A DNA stretch of 64,000 bases from Actinomycetes bacterium (GCA_029782145.1 JAKOVH010000023.1:154436-218435), one strand, 5' to 3'; shown: positions 16,130 through 26,204, numbered from the stretch's first letter. Notes: a model not told the origin generated them from the sequence alone. A program made the numbers and translations.

Positions 16130-18079
16130 ATGACCGAGGCCGAGCTGTACGCCGGCAACCCGCACGTGGGCCTGCCGATCACCGACGACGACGCCGCGAT
16201 CGCGGCGATGCTCGAGGACGTGAGCATCCCGACGCTCGTGCTGTCGATGGTCCACATGACCGGTGACCCGTCGTGGATCCGCGGTCCGATTCGGCCGCTC
16301 GGCCTGTTCCTCAACGAGATCCAGGGCTACCTGCCGGAGGAGCAGAAGGCCGAGGTCCGGGCGCGGGCCCTGGAGGCCATCGCCGCCTTCCGCGACGGCG
16401 GGTGCGTGCTGCCCCCTCCGCCCGACGTGGAGCTGCTCAAGGAGATGATGGCGTGGCTCGTCTGCGAGCCCGTCCCGGACGAGTACGTGCCAATGGTGCT
16501 CGAGGAGATGGAGCTCGACGGCGGCGACCCCCGAGCGGTGGTCACCACCTCGGCGCCGGAGGCCCGCGCCGCGCTGCCCGTGGTGGTCGTCGGGGCCGGC
16601 GAGTCCGGGGTCCTGGCGGGCATCCGCCTGAAGCAGGCCGGCATCCCGTTCACGATCGTCGAGAAGGACGCCGGCATCGGGGGAACCTGGTACGAGAACA
16701 CCTACCCCGGCTGCCGGGTGGACGTGGGCAACCACTTCTACTGCTACTCGTTCGAGCCCTCGGACCACTGGACCGAGTACTTCGCCCAGCAGCCGGAGAT
16801 CCAGCGGTACTTCGAGGACGTGGCGACCAAGCACGGCATCGTCGAGCACGTCCGCTTCTCCACCGAGGTGCTGCGGGCGACGTGGGACGAGAGCGCCGGG
16901 GTGTGGCACGTGCTGGTGCGCACCCCCGACGGCAGCGAGGAGACGCTCGACGCCCGCGCCGTGATCACGGCGGTGGGCCAGCTCAACCGACCCCACGTCC
17001 CCGACATCCCGGGCATCGACACCTTCGAGGGCCCGATGTTCCACTCCGCCCGTTGGGACCACTCGGTCGACCACACCGGCAAGCGGGTCGTCGTCATCGG
17101 GGCGGGCGCCAGCGGCTTCCAGATCGTCCCGACCATCGCCCCCGACGTGGAGCACCTCACCGTGTTCCAGCGGACGGCGCAGTGGATGTTCCCCAACCCC
17201 AACTACCACGAGAAGGTCCCGCCGGGGATGACCTGGGCGATCCGCCACCTTCCCTTCTACGGCCGCTGGTACCGGTTCCTGCTGTTCTGGCCGGGCACCG
17301 ACGGCTCGCTCGCCAGCGCCCGGATCGACCCCGACTGGCCTCACCAGGACCGCTCGGTCAACGAGCGCAACGACCTCGCCCGCCAGATGTTCACCGACTG
17401 GATCACCCAGCAGGTGGGCGACGACCCCGAGCTGCTGGCCAAGGTCATCCCCGACTACCCGGCCACCGGGAAGCGCACGCTGCAGGACAACGGGAGCTGG
17501 TTGGCGGCGCTGAAGCGCGACAACGTCGAGCTCGTGCGTGAGGGCATCGACCACATCGACGAGACCGGCGTGGTCACGGCCTCCGGCCAGCACCACGACG
17601 CCGACATCATCGTGCTGGCCACCGGCTTCACCATGACCAAGGTGCTGTTCCCCATGGAGTTCGTCGGGCGCGGCGGGGTGACGCTCAACGAGTTCTGGGC
17701 CGATCGGCCGTCGGCGTACCTCGGCATCACCGTGCCCGGGTTCCCGAACCTGTTCATGATGTACGGGCCCAGCACGCACCTGAACCACGGCGGCAGCCTG
17801 ATCTTCCACTCGGAGTGCCAGATGCGCTACATCGGCGGCTGCCTCGACCTCCTGGCGGGCAGCGGCAAGACGGCGATGGAGCCGCGCCCCGAGCTGTACG
17901 AGGCGTACCACCGCAAGCACCAGGACGAGATCCGCCAGCTGGTGTGGTCGAGCCCGCTGATCAAGCACACGCACTTCCGCAACGCGGAGGGCGAGATCCA
18001 CACCGTCAGCCCGTTCCGGTTGGTCGACTACTGGAACTGGACCCGCCATGTCGAGCCCGGTGACTTCGTCCTCAGCTGA
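16130..18079 (+). CDS. Baeyer-Villiger flavin monooxygenase (HAPMO-like)
   Basis: This is a 649-residue FAD/NADPH enzyme that inserts oxygen next to a ketone carbonyl. A 145-residue N-terminal extension, as in 4-hydroxyacetophenone monooxygenase, precedes the FAD motif GAGESG (155-160). The Baeyer-Villiger fingerprint F-x-G-x3-H-x3-W-D runs from F299 to D310, and the NADPH motif GAGASG is at 324-329. A GGAGCGAGG stretch overlaps the base before the ATG at 16130. Its last 32 bases overlap the start of the potassium-channel gene, which suggests coupling. The physiological ketone is unknown, and no catabolic operon surrounds it. Confidence 0.9.
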   Translation: MTEAELYAGNPHVGLPITDDDAAIAAMLEDVSIPTLVLSMVHMTGDPSWIRGPIRPLGLFLNEIQGYLPEEQKAEVRARALEAIAAFRDGGCVLPPPPDVELLKEMMAWLVCEPVPDEYVPMVLEEMELDGGDPRAVVTTSAPEARAALPVVVVGAGESGVLAGIRLKQAGIPFTIVEKDAGIGGTWYENTYPGCRVDVGNHFYCYSFEPSDHWTEYFAQQPEIQRYFEDVATKHGIVEHVRFSTEVLRATWDESAGVWHVLVRTPDGSEETLDARAVITAVGQLNRPHVPDIPGIDTFEGPMFHSARWDHSVDHTGKRVVVIGAGASGFQIVPTIAPDVEHLTVFQRTAQWMFPNPNYHEKVPPGMTWAIRHLPFYGRWYRFLLFWPGTDGSLASARIDPDWPHQDRSVNERNDLARQMFTDWITQQVGDDPELLAKVIPDYPATGKRTLQDNGSWLAALKRDNVELVREGIDHIDETGVVTASGQHHDADIIVLATGFTMTKVLFPMEFVGRGGVTLNEFWADRPSAYLGITVPGFPNLFMMYGPSTHLNHGGSLIFHSECQMRYIGGCLDLLAGSGKTAMEPRPELYEAYHRKHQDEIRQLVWSSPLIKHTHFRNAEGEIHTVSPFRLVDYWNWTRHVEPGDFVLS

Positions 18080-19109
18080 CGAGGGCGCCTCGAGCCGGCC
18101 GTGGGTGGAGCGGCCGGACGCGCCCGACCCGTGGCGGCCGGTGCGGCGGGGCTTCGTCGCGCTGGGGTTGGTCATCGTCGCCGGCACGCTCGGCTACGTC
18201 GTCCTGGGCCTGAGCCTGCTCGACGCGCTGTACCAGACCGTGACGACGGTCTCGACGGTGGGCTTCCGGGAGGTGGGGGAGTCGACCGGCGCCTGGAAGG
18301 CGTTCACGATGGTGCTGATCCTCACCGGTGTGGGCGTCGTGCTGTACACACTCACCGTCACCCTCGAGACGCTGGTCGAGGGCCGCGTCACCGACCACCT
18401 CCGGAGCCGCCGCATGAGCCGAGAGATCGACGAGATGTCGGGCCACGTGGTGGTGTGCGGCTGGGGCCGCATCGGTCGGCGGGCGGCCGCCGACCTCACC
18501 GCCGCGGGCCGGCAGGTGGTGGTGGTCGACCGCGACGAGCGCGTGCGGCAGTGCTCGCAGCCGTACGTGCTCGGCGACGCCACCGACGACGACGTCCTGG
18601 CCGCCGCCGGGCTGGCTCGCGCCTCGACGCTGATCGCCGCGCTCAGCGCCGACACCGACAACGTCTACGTCACCCTCAGCGCCCGGGCCCTGCGGCCCGA
18701 CCTGTTCATCATCGCCCGGGCCCGTCTGGAGTCCGCCGAGGCCAAGCTGGTCCAGGCCGGCGCCGACCGGGTGGTGAACCCCCAGCTGATCGGCGGCTCC
18801 CGGGTGGCGGCCCTCACCCTGCAGCCCCACGTGGTCGAGTTCGTCGACGTCGTGATGCACGAGGCCAACATGGAGTTCCGCCTCGAGGAGATCGAAGTGC
18901 CGGATCGCTCGGTGCTGGTGGGACGGTCGATCCGGGAGGCCGGCATCCGCGACCGCACGGGGGCCATGGTCCTCGGCGTGCGGGAGGTCGACGGCACCTT
19001 CGTCGCCAACCCTCCACCCGACACGCCGGTGTGCGCCGGACAGGTCCTCATCGCCATCGGCACCCCCGACCAGCTGGCCGGCCTGCGCAAGGTGGCCGAC
19101 GAGCAGTAG
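18048..19109 (+). CDS. Two-helix potassium channel with RCK (TrkA-N/TrkA-C) domain
   Basis: This is a 353-residue protein. Two transmembrane helices (about 36-56 and 84-106) flank a pore loop with TVSTVGF (67-73), the potassium selectivity filter with Phe replacing the common Tyr. An RCK domain starts at 131 with the nucleotide motif GWGRIG (138-143) and ends in a TrkA-C domain (LEEIEVPDRSVLVGRSI). This is the MthK/Kch-type layout, gated by nucleotide or calcium binding. The ATG lies inside the 3' end of the monooxygenase gene in another frame. The functional link between the two is unclear. Confidence 0.9.
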   Translation: MSSPVTSSSADEGASSRPWVERPDAPDPWRPVRRGFVALGLVIVAGTLGYVVLGLSLLDALYQTVTTVSTVGFREVGESTGAWKAFTMVLILTGVGVVLYTLTVTLETLVEGRVTDHLRSRRMSREIDEMSGHVVVCGWGRIGRRAAADLTAAGRQVVVVDRDERVRQCSQPYVLGDATDDDVLAAAGLARASTLIAALSADTDNVYVTLSARALRPDLFIIARARLESAEAKLVQAGADRVVNPQLIGGSRVAALTLQPHVVEFVDVVMHEANMEFRLEEIEVPDRSVLVGRSIREAGIRDRTGAMVLGVREVDGTFVANPPPDTPVCAGQVLIAIGTPDQLAGLRKVADEQ

Positions 19110-19149
19110 CGCGCAGCGCGCTGGGCACCGCGCGCCCCGCATTCGACCA

Positions 19150-19179
19150 TTGACGTTCCGCGCGGGAGCCGGTTACCCT
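19150..19179 (+). promoter_or_regulatory. Sigma70-like promoter of MerR-family gene
   Basis: TTGACG (19150-19155), an 18-nt spacer and TACCCT (19174-19179) form a housekeeping-type promoter. The predicted transcript has a leader of about 120 nt before the ATG at 19309, unlike the leaderless genes around it. Confidence 0.55.
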
Positions 19180-19308
19180 TCCGCCACGGTCACACGCCCG
19201 TAGTTTCACCGATGTCGTCCCGGTCCAGTCGACCGACGGCGACCACCCCGAGCCATCGACGGTCCGGGATCGTCCGGTGACGCGAGGGCCAGCGAGAAGC
19301 GAGGCCAC

Positions 19309-19797
19309 ATGACCACTCGAGCTCAGCGCGGCGGATCCGGCCCCGACGGCTTCAGCGGGGCGCGCGCCGCCGAGATCGTGGGCATCAGCTACCGCCAGCT
19401 CGACTACTGGGCGCGCACCGACCTGGTGCGGCCGTCGCTGGTCGACGCCAACGGCAGCGGCACCCGGCGGCGCTACAGCTACACCGACCTGCTCGAGCTG
19501 CGGGTGATCAAGAGCCTCCTCGACGCCGGCATCAAGCTCGAGAACGTCCGGGAGATCTTCGCCAACCTCCGGGAGCACCTCGACGGCGACATCACCTCCG
19601 CCAACCTGGTCATCGAGGGCGCCACCGCCGTGCTGATCCAGAGCGACGGCGAGCTGATCGACCTGGTGAAGCGTGGGCAAGGGGTGCTCAACGTGCTACC
19701 GCTGGCCGGGGTGCGCCAGGAGATGGACGCCCGGATCCGCGAGCTGCACCCCGAGCCGGGCACGGCAACCGTCACCCGGCTGGCCGCCGGCTCCTAG
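19309..19797 (+). CDS. MerR-family transcriptional regulator (Rv1830-like)
   Basis: This is a 162-residue protein with a MerR helix-turn-helix (FSGARAAEIVGISYRQLDYWARTDLVRPSL, here broken by a wing RRYSYTDLLELRVIKSLLDAG) and a helical dimerisation end. No metal-binding cysteines occur in the C-terminus. In Mycobacterium a MerR gene follows the gcvH-garA-ftsR-DUF151 block and precedes gcvB. Here the copy lies upstream of gcvT and gcvP, so the same gene set is split by about 10 kb. GCGAGG precedes the ATG. Confidence 0.85.
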   Translation: MTTRAQRGGSGPDGFSGARAAEIVGISYRQLDYWARTDLVRPSLVDANGSGTRRRYSYTDLLELRVIKSLLDAGIKLENVREIFANLREHLDGDITSANLVIEGATAVLIQSDGELIDLVKRGQGVLNVLPLAGVRQEMDARIRELHPEPGTATVTRLAAGS

Positions 19798-19837
19798 ACC
19801 AGCCCTCCCTCGCAGGGGAGGGGAGCGAAGCCCCACA

Positions 19838-19862
19838 GCGCCCGGGCCCCAGGCCCGGGCGC
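19838..19862 (+). terminator. GC-rich hairpin after the MerR gene
   Basis: GCGCCCGGGCC and its exact complement are separated by 3 nt, giving an 11-bp perfect stem 40 nt after the MerR stop. No T-tract follows, which is usual for such GC-rich genomes. A weaker CCCTCC/GGAGGG stem lies just before it at about 19803-19821. Confidence 0.6.
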
Positions 19863-19956
19863 CGTCGCGTCCGGCCCCTCGCGTGGCGACGCGTCCCGGC
19901 TCCCCAGGAGGGCTCGGGCCAGTCCCTGGGCGAGCCCCGGGTCCACCACCTCGCGG

Positions 19957-19987
19957 TGAACGTGGTTCATACTCTGAACGTGGTTCA
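19957..19987 (+). promoter_or_regulatory. Double palindromic operator of the TetR gene
   Basis: TGAAC-GTG-GTTCA occurs twice, at 19957-19969 and 19975-19987, with an 18-bp centre-to-centre spacing. TACTCT (19970-19975) between them can be the -10 box. The layout fits autorepression by the TetR-family protein encoded directly downstream. That link is inferred from position. Confidence 0.7.
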
Positions 19988-20732
19988 TCTGAGGGTCGTA
20001 CCCGACGACCGCCGCGAGCGGACGAGGCAGGCCAAGCGGGCCCGCATCCTGGGCGCCGCCGGCGAGGTCATCGACCGCGACGGGCTCGACGGGCTCACCA
20101 TGCAGGCCGTGGCCGGCGAGCTCGACTGCGCGGTGGGCACCCTCTACACCGCGTTCGCCTCCAAGGCCGAGCTGGTCGGGGCCCTGCAGGCCGAGGCCGT
20201 CGGGCTGCTCGAGGCCTCCTACCGGGCGGCTCGGGCCACGTGGGAGGAGCCGTTGGAGGCCCTCGACGACGAGCTCGCCGGTCTGGTCGAGCTGGTCGCC
20301 TACGGCGGCTTCGTGAGCGCTGCTGCGGTCGTCTACCCCGACGAGACCCGCCTGGTGCGGGCGCTGCTGGGGGAGGTGCCCCCGCCCCGCGGCCCGGAGC
20401 CGGCCCGGGAGCTGCTGCCCGTCGTGCTGCGGTTGCTCGACCCGCCGGTGTCCCGCCTCGCCGAGGCCGCCGGGCTCGGGGCGGTCTCGCCGGGAGATCC
20501 GGTGGCCCGCGCGCTGCGATGGCTGGCCGCCCTGCACGGCGTGCTGCGCCTGGAGGCGCTGGGCCGGCTCGATCGGCACCTGTTCCGGGCGCCACCGCTG
20601 GCCCGGGCGCTCACCGAGGACCTGCTCTGCGGGTGGGGCGCGGCGCGCGACGACGTCGAGGTGGCCGGCTCGCACGTCGACCGCCTCGCGGCCCTGGGGC
20701 CGCTCGCTCCGCCGCCCGAGGTGCCGCAGTAG
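19980..20732 (+). CDS. TetR-family transcriptional regulator
   Basis: This is a 250-residue protein if it starts at the GTG at 19980. The helix-turn-helix is at about 15-65 (KRARILGAAGEVIDRDGLDGL, AVAGELDCAVGTLYTAFASKAELVGAL). The C-terminal part is an Ala/Leu-rich helical ligand domain. In-frame GTG codons at 19956 and 19962 are alternatives, but they lie upstream of or inside the operator, so the later start is preferred. Its TAG stop provides the first three bases of the gcvT -10 box. The operator at 19957-19987 suggests self-regulation. The inducer is unknown. Confidence 0.8.
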   Translation: MVHLRVVPDDRRERTRQAKRARILGAAGEVIDRDGLDGLTMQAVAGELDCAVGTLYTAFASKAELVGALQAEAVGLLEASYRAARATWEEPLEALDDELAGLVELVAYGGFVSAAAVVYPDETRLVRALLGEVPPPRGPEPARELLPVVLRLLDPPVSRLAEAAGLGAVSPGDPVARALRWLAALHGVLRLEALGRLDRHLFRAPPLARALTEDLLCGWGAARDDVEVAGSHVDRLAALGPLAPPPEVPQ

Positions 20733-20735
20733 GGT
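20730..20735 (+). promoter_or_regulatory. Leaderless -10 box of gcvT, overlapping a stop codon
   Basis: TAGGGT starts with the TAG stop of the TetR gene and lies 8 nt before the gcvT GTG at 20744. Confidence 0.5.
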
Positions 20736-20743
20736 CCGGAGGC

Positions 20744-21835
20744 GTGACCGTCGCCCGCCGATCCCCGCTCGACGCCGCGCACCGATCGCTGGAGGCGCGC
20801 ATGGTGCCCTTCGGCGGGTGGGAGATGCCGCTGTCGTACCCCGACGGCACGCTGGCCGAGCACCGGGCCTGCCGGCACGGCGCCGTGGTGTTCGACGTGT
20901 CGCACCTCGGCACGGTGAGGGTGAGCGGTCCCGGCGCCTTCGCCGCCCTGCAGCGGGCGCTCACCAACGACCTCTCCCGCATCGACCCCGGCCGGGCCCA
21001 GTACACCCACCTGCTCGACCCCGACGACGGGTCGGTGCTCGACGACATCATCGTGTGGTGGGTCGACCCCGAGAGCTTCGACGTCATGCCGAACGCCTCG
21101 AACACGGCACGGGTCACCGAGGCGCTGGCCCAGGAGGCCGCCGCGGCCGGCACCGCCGAGGTCGATGCCACCGACGTCACCGGCGAGCGGGCCGTCGTCG
21201 CCGTGCAGGGGCCGCTGGCCCGCGAGCGACTGGCCGCGGTGAGCCCCGAGGCTGCGGCCGTGAGCCGGTTCACCGTCGCCCGGGTGCCCTGGGGTGGCAC
21301 GGTGCTCACCGTGGCCGGCACCGGCTACACCGGTGAGGACGGCGTGGAGCTCGCCGTGCCGGCCGACCACGCCACGGCGCTGTGGGACGCGCTGCTCGCC
21401 GCCGGTGTGCTGCCTGCCGGGTTGGGCGCTCGCGACACCCTCCGGCTGGAGGCGGGGCTGCCCCTCCACGGCCACGAGCTGGGTCCGGGCATCACCCCCC
21501 TGCAGGCGAACCTGGCGTGGGTGGTCGCCTGGGACAAGGGCCCGTTCCGCGGGCGCGACGCGCTGGTCGCCGAGCGCGAGCAGGGGCCGGTCCGCCGCCT
21601 GCGGGGGCTGGTGACCGACGGCCGCCGGCCGCCTCGCGAGGGCTCGCCGGTCCGCCGGCGGGGCACCGACATCGGCGAGGTCACCAGCGGCAACTTCTCT
21701 CCGGAGCTCGGTCACGGCGTGGCCCTGGCCTTCCTGCCGCCGGACGCGGTGGAGGGCGACGAGCTCACCATCGACGTGCGCGGGAGCGAGCTGCCGACGC
21801 GCGTGGTGGCCCTGCCGTTCGTCAAGAAGCGGTAG
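20744..21835 (+). CDS. gcvT: Glycine cleavage system T protein (aminomethyltransferase)
   Basis: This is a 363-residue tetrahydrofolate-dependent enzyme that releases ammonia from aminomethylated GcvH and makes methylene-THF. Family blocks are present in order: LDAAHRSLEARMVPFGGWEMP, VFDVSHLG, QYTHLLDPDDGSVLDDIIVWW, GYTGEDGVEL, ARDTLRLEAGLPLHGHEL and GEVTSGNFSP. Length is normal. The GTG start is preceded by a -10 box, with CCGGAGG also nearby. It converges with the MFS gene, with no spacer between the stop codons. No riboswitch is seen at this gene, in contrast to gcvP. Confidence 0.95.
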   Translation: MTVARRSPLDAAHRSLEARMVPFGGWEMPLSYPDGTLAEHRACRHGAVVFDVSHLGTVRVSGPGAFAALQRALTNDLSRIDPGRAQYTHLLDPDDGSVLDDIIVWWVDPESFDVMPNASNTARVTEALAQEAAAAGTAEVDATDVTGERAVVAVQGPLARERLAAVSPEAAAVSRFTVARVPWGGTVLTVAGTGYTGEDGVELAVPADHATALWDALLAAGVLPAGLGARDTLRLEAGLPLHGHELGPGITPLQANLAWVVAWDKGPFRGRDALVAEREQGPVRRLRGLVTDGRRPPREGSPVRRRGTDIGEVTSGNFSPELGHGVALAFLPPDAVEGDELTIDVRGSELPTRVVALPFVKKR

Positions 21836-23149
21836 TCACATCGCGGGCTCGACCCGTGGCCCCGGGGCGGAGGCCGGCAGGTCGGTCACCGCCACCAGCG
21901 GTCCCGGCACCGCCCGTGTGCCGCCCTTGCGGTCGACGAGGTGTGCCACCGTGGCGAGCATCGCCATGGCCACCGCCGCTGCGCTGAAGAGCACCACCGG
22001 CCCTGCCGTCTCGTACACGGGCGCGGCCAGGGCGGCGGTCGCACCGGCGGTCATGAGGCTGATGGCGCCGGACAGGCCCTGCCCGGCCGCCAGCCGTCGG
22101 GGCGGGCACGACCGGGCCATGGCCGTCTGGGCACCGGGCACCGCGGTGGCGTTGCCGAAGGCCTCGACCAGGGCCACGCCGGTGATCACCAGCGGGCCGG
22201 CGAGCAGGCCGTACACGAAGGTGGTCGGGACCACGACCAGGAGGCCGATGGTCGCCGAACGGACCGGGCCCAGCCGGTCGGCCAGCCGCCCGCCCCTCGG
22301 CGCCCAGAGCACGTAGGGGATGCCGTAGAGGCTGAGGCCCACGCCGACCAGCAGCGTGCTGGCCCCTCGGTCCTGCAGGTAGCGGGCCCAGAGCGAGTCG
22401 TAGATGCCGACCGGGAGGAAGACCGCCAGCTCCAGCAGCACCGCCACGACGACCCCGCGATGGCGCAGCAGCCCGAACGACGAGAACGGCCCGTACGACC
22501 CGGCGGCGGCTCCGTCGTCCGCCGTGACGTCCCGTCCGGGACCGACGGCCGGGTCGTCGACCGTTGCGGCGGCGGGCACCGGCGTGCGCAGGAGGAGCAC
22601 CGCACCCGCGGCGAGAGCGATGGCGAGCACGACGAACGGCATGGCCAGGCCAGCGACCGCGTAGACCGCGGTGCCGACCACCGGGCCGAAGACGAACCCG
22701 CCCGTCTCGGTCCCGGCGTAGCGCCCGAGGAGGTGCCCGGCCCGGTCCGGGTCGGTGCGCACGAGGGTGGCCCGGGTGGCGGGCAGGAACGACCCGGCCG
22801 CCAACCCCGAGAGCAGGCGCGCCAGGCAGAACTGCCAGAGCACCCCGGCCACGGCGAAGCCGACCATCGCCGCCACCGCGAGCCCGACGCCGGCCAAGAG
22901 CAGCGTGCGGGCGTGGCCGCGGTCGGCCAGTGGCGCCAGCACGAGCTGGCCGCCGACGGCGCCGGCGAAGTAGAGCGCCGAGATGGCGCCGAGCCCCCAT
23001 GTCGGCAGGCCGTGGGCGTCCTGCAGGTCGGCGAGCAGCGGGAAGACCAGCCCACCGGCGGAGCAGACGAGGAAGGTCGTCACGAAGTAGGGCCACAGCA
23101 CCGGTCCTCGCGCCGGCGCCTCGCCGGGGGAGGTCGGGGGCACGGGCAT
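21836..23149 (-). CDS. Major facilitator superfamily transporter
   Basis: This is a 437-residue membrane protein with about twelve hydrophobic segments. The loop-2/3 motif is GQLVLAPLADRGHARTLL in the first half and GRLADRLGPVRSATIG in the second, the two-fold MFS hallmark. The central loop (about 195-235) is acidic and Gly/Ala-rich. The profile fits a drug or small-molecule efflux member, but the substrate cannot be assigned. The ATG at 23149 lies 7 nt after a -10 box. It separates gcvT from gcvP on the map. Confidence 0.88.
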   Translation of the reverse strand: MPVPPTSPGEAPARGPVLWPYFVTTFLVCSAGGLVFPLLADLQDAHGLPTWGLGAISALYFAGAVGGQLVLAPLADRGHARTLLLAGVGLAVAAMVGFAVAGVLWQFCLARLLSGLAAGSFLPATRATLVRTDPDRAGHLLGRYAGTETGGFVFGPVVGTAVYAVAGLAMPFVVLAIALAAGAVLLLRTPVPAAATVDDPAVGPGRDVTADDGAAAGSYGPFSSFGLLRHRGVVVAVLLELAVFLPVGIYDSLWARYLQDRGASTLLVGVGLSLYGIPYVLWAPRGGRLADRLGPVRSATIGLLVVVPTTFVYGLLAGPLVITGVALVEAFGNATAVPGAQTAMARSCPPRRLAAGQGLSGAISLMTAGATAALAAPVYETAGPVVLFSAAAVAMAMLATVAHLVDRKGGTRAVPGPLVAVTDLPASAPGPRVEPAM

Positions 23150-23156
23150 GGCGCCG

Positions 23157-23162
23157 ACGGTA
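23157..23162 (-). promoter_or_regulatory. Leaderless -10 box of the MFS gene
   Basis: On the minus strand TACCGT lies 7 nt upstream of the ATG at 23149. Confidence 0.55.
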
Positions 23163-23256
23163 CGCCCCGACGCCGCGGCGCACCCACGACGTTTCGCGTG
23201 GGCGCACCGCCACGTGGCTCGCCCGGCGCCCGGGGAAGGGCGCCGAGCGAGACGGG

Positions 23257-26172
23257 TCAGGACTCGGCGAAGGCCGACACCGGCGGGCAGGAGCACACCA
23301 CGTTGCGGTCGCCGTAGGCCCCGTCGATGCGGCTGACCGGGGGCCAGTACTTGGCCCGCCCCGTGCCGGCGGGGAACGCCGCCAGGTCCCTCGGGTACGG
23401 ACGCTCCCAGGTGTCGGTGGCGACGTCGGCCGCGGGGTGCGGCGCGTTGACCAACGGGTTGTCGTCGGCCGGCCAGCGCCCGGCCGCCACAGCGTCGATC
23501 TCGGCCCGGATGGCGAGCATGGCGTCGCAGAAGCGGTCGAGCTCGTGGCGGCTCTCGCTCTCGGTGCTCTCGACCATCAGCGTGCCGGCCACGGGGAACG
23601 ACATGGTCGGGGCGTGGAAGCCGTAGTCGATGAGGCGCTTGGCCACGTCGTCGACGGTGATGCCCGTCTCCTTGGTGATGGGCCGCAGGTCGAGGATGCA
23701 CTCGTGGGCGACCCAGCCGCCCTTGCCCGTGTAGAGCACCGGGTAGGCGTCGCCGAGCCGCCGGGCGACGTAGTTGGCGTTGAGGATGGCGACCTCGGTG
23801 GCCCGCCGCAGGCCCTCGGGCCCCATCATCGACACGTACGCCCACGGGATGGGCAGGATCCCGGCCGAGCCCCACGGCGCCGCCGACACCGGACCCACCA
23901 CCGGGCCCATGCCGTCGCCGGTCGTGCGGTGCGGACCGGCGGCGGGCACGACCGGGTGGCTCGGCAGGAACGGGGCGAGGTGGGACCGCACCGCCACCGG
24001 CCCGACGCCCGGCCCACCGCCGCCGTGGGGGATGCAGAACGTCTTGTGGAGGTTGAGGTGGCTGACGTCGGCCCCGAACCGGCCGGGACGGGCCACCCCG
24101 ACGAGGGCGTTGAGGTTGGCCCCGTCGAGGTAGACCTGCCCGCCGGCGTCGTGCACGGCGGCGCACACCTCGCCGATCGACTCCTCGAACACGCCGTGGG
24201 TCGAGGGGTAGGTCACCATCAGCGCGGCCACCCGATCGGCGTGCTGGTCGAGCTTCGCTCGCAGGTCGTCGACATCGACGTTGCCGTCGCCATCGCAGGC
24301 CACCACCACGACGCGCATGCCCACCATCGCCGCGCTGGCGGCGTTGGTGCCGTGCGCCGACGCGGGGATGAGGCACACGTCGCGCTCGTCGTCGCCCCGG
24401 CTGCGGTGCCACGCCCGGATGCCGAGCAGGCCGGCGAACTCGCCCTGGGAGCCGGCGTTGGGCTGCAGCGACACGGCGTCGTAGCCGGTGACGTCGGCGA
24501 GCCACGCCTCGAGGTCGGCGAGCAGCTGGCGGTAGCCGGCGGTGTCGTCGGCCGGCGCGTACGGGTGCAGGTCGGCGAAGCCGGGCCAGCTCACCGGCTC
24601 CATCTCGGCCGCCGCGTTGAGCTTCATGGTGCACGAGCCGAGCGGGATCATGGCCCGGTCGAGGGCCAGGTCGGCGTCGGAGAGGCGCCGCAGGTAGCGC
24701 ACCATCTCGGTCTCGCTGCGGTGGGAGTGGAACACCGGGTGGGTGCAGAACTCGCTGGTGCGGAGCTGGTCCATCGGGAGCGCGTCGGGGGTGCGCTCGT
24801 CGCTGGCGACGACGTCGTCGACCGACGAGGAGCTCACGCCGAACGCCCGCCACACCGCGACGACCGTCTCGGGCGTCGAGGTCTCGTCGAAGCTGAGCCC
24901 GAGGTGGTCGGCGTCGATCGGCCTCAGGTCGAGGTCGAGGTCGCGGGCGGCGGCGAGCACCTGTGCGGCCCGGCCGGGCACGCGCACCGTGAGCGTGTCG
25001 AAGAAGCGGTCGTGAACCGGCTCACCGTTGCCGCTGCCGAACAGGCCGTCGGCGCAGATGGCGGCGAGGCGGTGCACCCGCTGGGCGATGCGGCGCAGCC
25101 CCTCGGGGCCGTGCCACACGGCGTAGAGCCCGGCCATGACGGCGAGCAGCACCTGGGCGGTGCAGATGTTCGACGTCGCCTTCTCGCGCCTGATGTGCTG
25201 CTCGCGGGTCTGCAGCGCCAACCGGTAGGCCGGGCGTCCGGCGGCGTCGATCGACACGCCGACGAGGCGGCCGGGGAGGCTGCGCCGATGCGCTTCGGTG
25301 GTGGCGAGGAAGCCGGCGCTGGGCCCCCCGAAGCCGAGGGGCACACCGAAGCGCTGCGACGAGCCGACCACCACGTCGGCGCCCAGCTCACCGGGCGGGG
25401 TGAGCAGCGTGCAGGCCAACAGGTCGGTGGCCACCACGACGAGCGCGCCGGCCTCGTGGGCCGCGGCGATGACGGGCGCGATGTCGCGCAGGGCGCCGCT
25501 CGACCCGGGGTGCGACACCAGCATCCCGAAGGTGCCCTTCGGGAGCGTCCCGGCCGGGTCGGCGACGACGACCTCGAGCCCGAGCGGCTCGGCGCGGGTC
25601 TCGACCACGGCGATCGTCTGGGGGTGGGTGTCGGGGTCGACCACGAACACCTCGCCCGCCGTGGCGTTGGCCCGGTGCACCAGGGCCATGCCCTCGGCCG
25701 CCGCGGTGGCCTCGTCGAGCATCGAGGCGTTGGCGATCTCGGTGCCGGTGAGGTCGGTGACCATCGTCTGGAACGTGATGAGCGCCTCCAGCCGGCCCTG
25801 GGAGATCTCGGGCTGGTAGGGCGTGTAGGCGGTGTACCAGGCCGGGTTCTCGAGCACGTTGCGGCGGATCACCGGCGGGGTGACCGTGCCGTACCAGCCG
25901 GTGCCGATGAGCGACGTGCGGGGCCGGTTGGCCTCGGCCAGCTCGCGCAGCGCCGCCAGCACCGCGGCCTCGTCGCGGGCCGCGGGCACGGCGGGCGGGC
26001 GGTCGTCGCGGATCGCGGACGGCACCACCGCGTCGATGAGCTCGTCGAGGGAGCCGAGCCCGAGCACCTCGAGCATCTCGGCCACGTCGGGCTCGGACGG
26101 ACCGATGTGGCGCCCGACGAAGGCGTCGGGAGCGGCGAGCTCGTCGAGGGTGGGGCGGGGGAGAGGGGCCAC
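23257..26172 (-). CDS. gcvP: Glycine dehydrogenase (decarboxylating), P protein
   Basis: This is a 971-residue homodimer-type P protein that decarboxylates glycine with pyridoxal phosphate and passes the aminomethyl group to GcvH. The N-terminal block [17 protein letters not shown] is typical. The PLP lysine is K710 in [18 protein letters not shown], followed by the glycine-rich loop. N- and C-terminal halves are both present, so this is the single-chain form. The GTG start at 26172 has GGAGG seven bases upstream. A tandem glycine riboswitch fills the leader. Confidence 0.97.
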   Translation of the reverse strand: MAPLPRPTLDELAAPDAFVGRHIGPSEPDVAEMLEVLGLGSLDELIDAVVPSAIRDDRPPAVPAARDEAAVLAALRELAEANRPRTSLIGTGWYGTVTPPVIRRNVLENPAWYTAYTPYQPEISQGRLEALITFQTMVTDLTGTEIANASMLDEATAAAEGMALVHRANATAGEVFVVDPDTHPQTIAVVETRAEPLGLEVVVADPAGTLPKGTFGMLVSHPGSSGALRDIAPVIAAAHEAGALVVVATDLLACTLLTPPGELGADVVVGSSQRFGVPLGFGGPSAGFLATTEAHRRSLPGRLVGVSIDAAGRPAYRLALQTREQHIRREKATSNICTAQVLLAVMAGLYAVWHGPEGLRRIAQRVHRLAAICADGLFGSGNGEPVHDRFFDTLTVRVPGRAAQVLAAARDLDLDLRPIDADHLGLSFDETSTPETVVAVWRAFGVSSSSVDDVVASDERTPDALPMDQLRTSEFCTHPVFHSHRSETEMVRYLRRLSDADLALDRAMIPLGSCTMKLNAAAEMEPVSWPGFADLHPYAPADDTAGYRQLLADLEAWLADVTGYDAVSLQPNAGSQGEFAGLLGIRAWHRSRGDDERDVCLIPASAHGTNAASAAMVGMRVVVVACDGDGNVDVDDLRAKLDQHADRVAALMVTYPSTHGVFEESIGEVCAAVHDAGGQVYLDGANLNALVGVARPGRFGADVSHLNLHKTFCIPHGGGGPGVGPVAVRSHLAPFLPSHPVVPAAGPHRTTGDGMGPVVGPVSAAPWGSAGILPIPWAYVSMMGPEGLRRATEVAILNANYVARRLGDAYPVLYTGKGGWVAHECILDLRPITKETGITVDDVAKRLIDYGFHAPTMSFPVAGTLMVESTESESRHELDRFCDAMLAIRAEIDAVAAGRWPADDNPLVNAPHPAADVATDTWERPYPRDLAAFPAGTGRAKYWPPVSRIDGAYGDRNVVCSCPPVSAFAES

Positions 26173-26204
26173 GGGATCCTCCGGGGGCGGGCGCGCGCGG
26201 CGCC

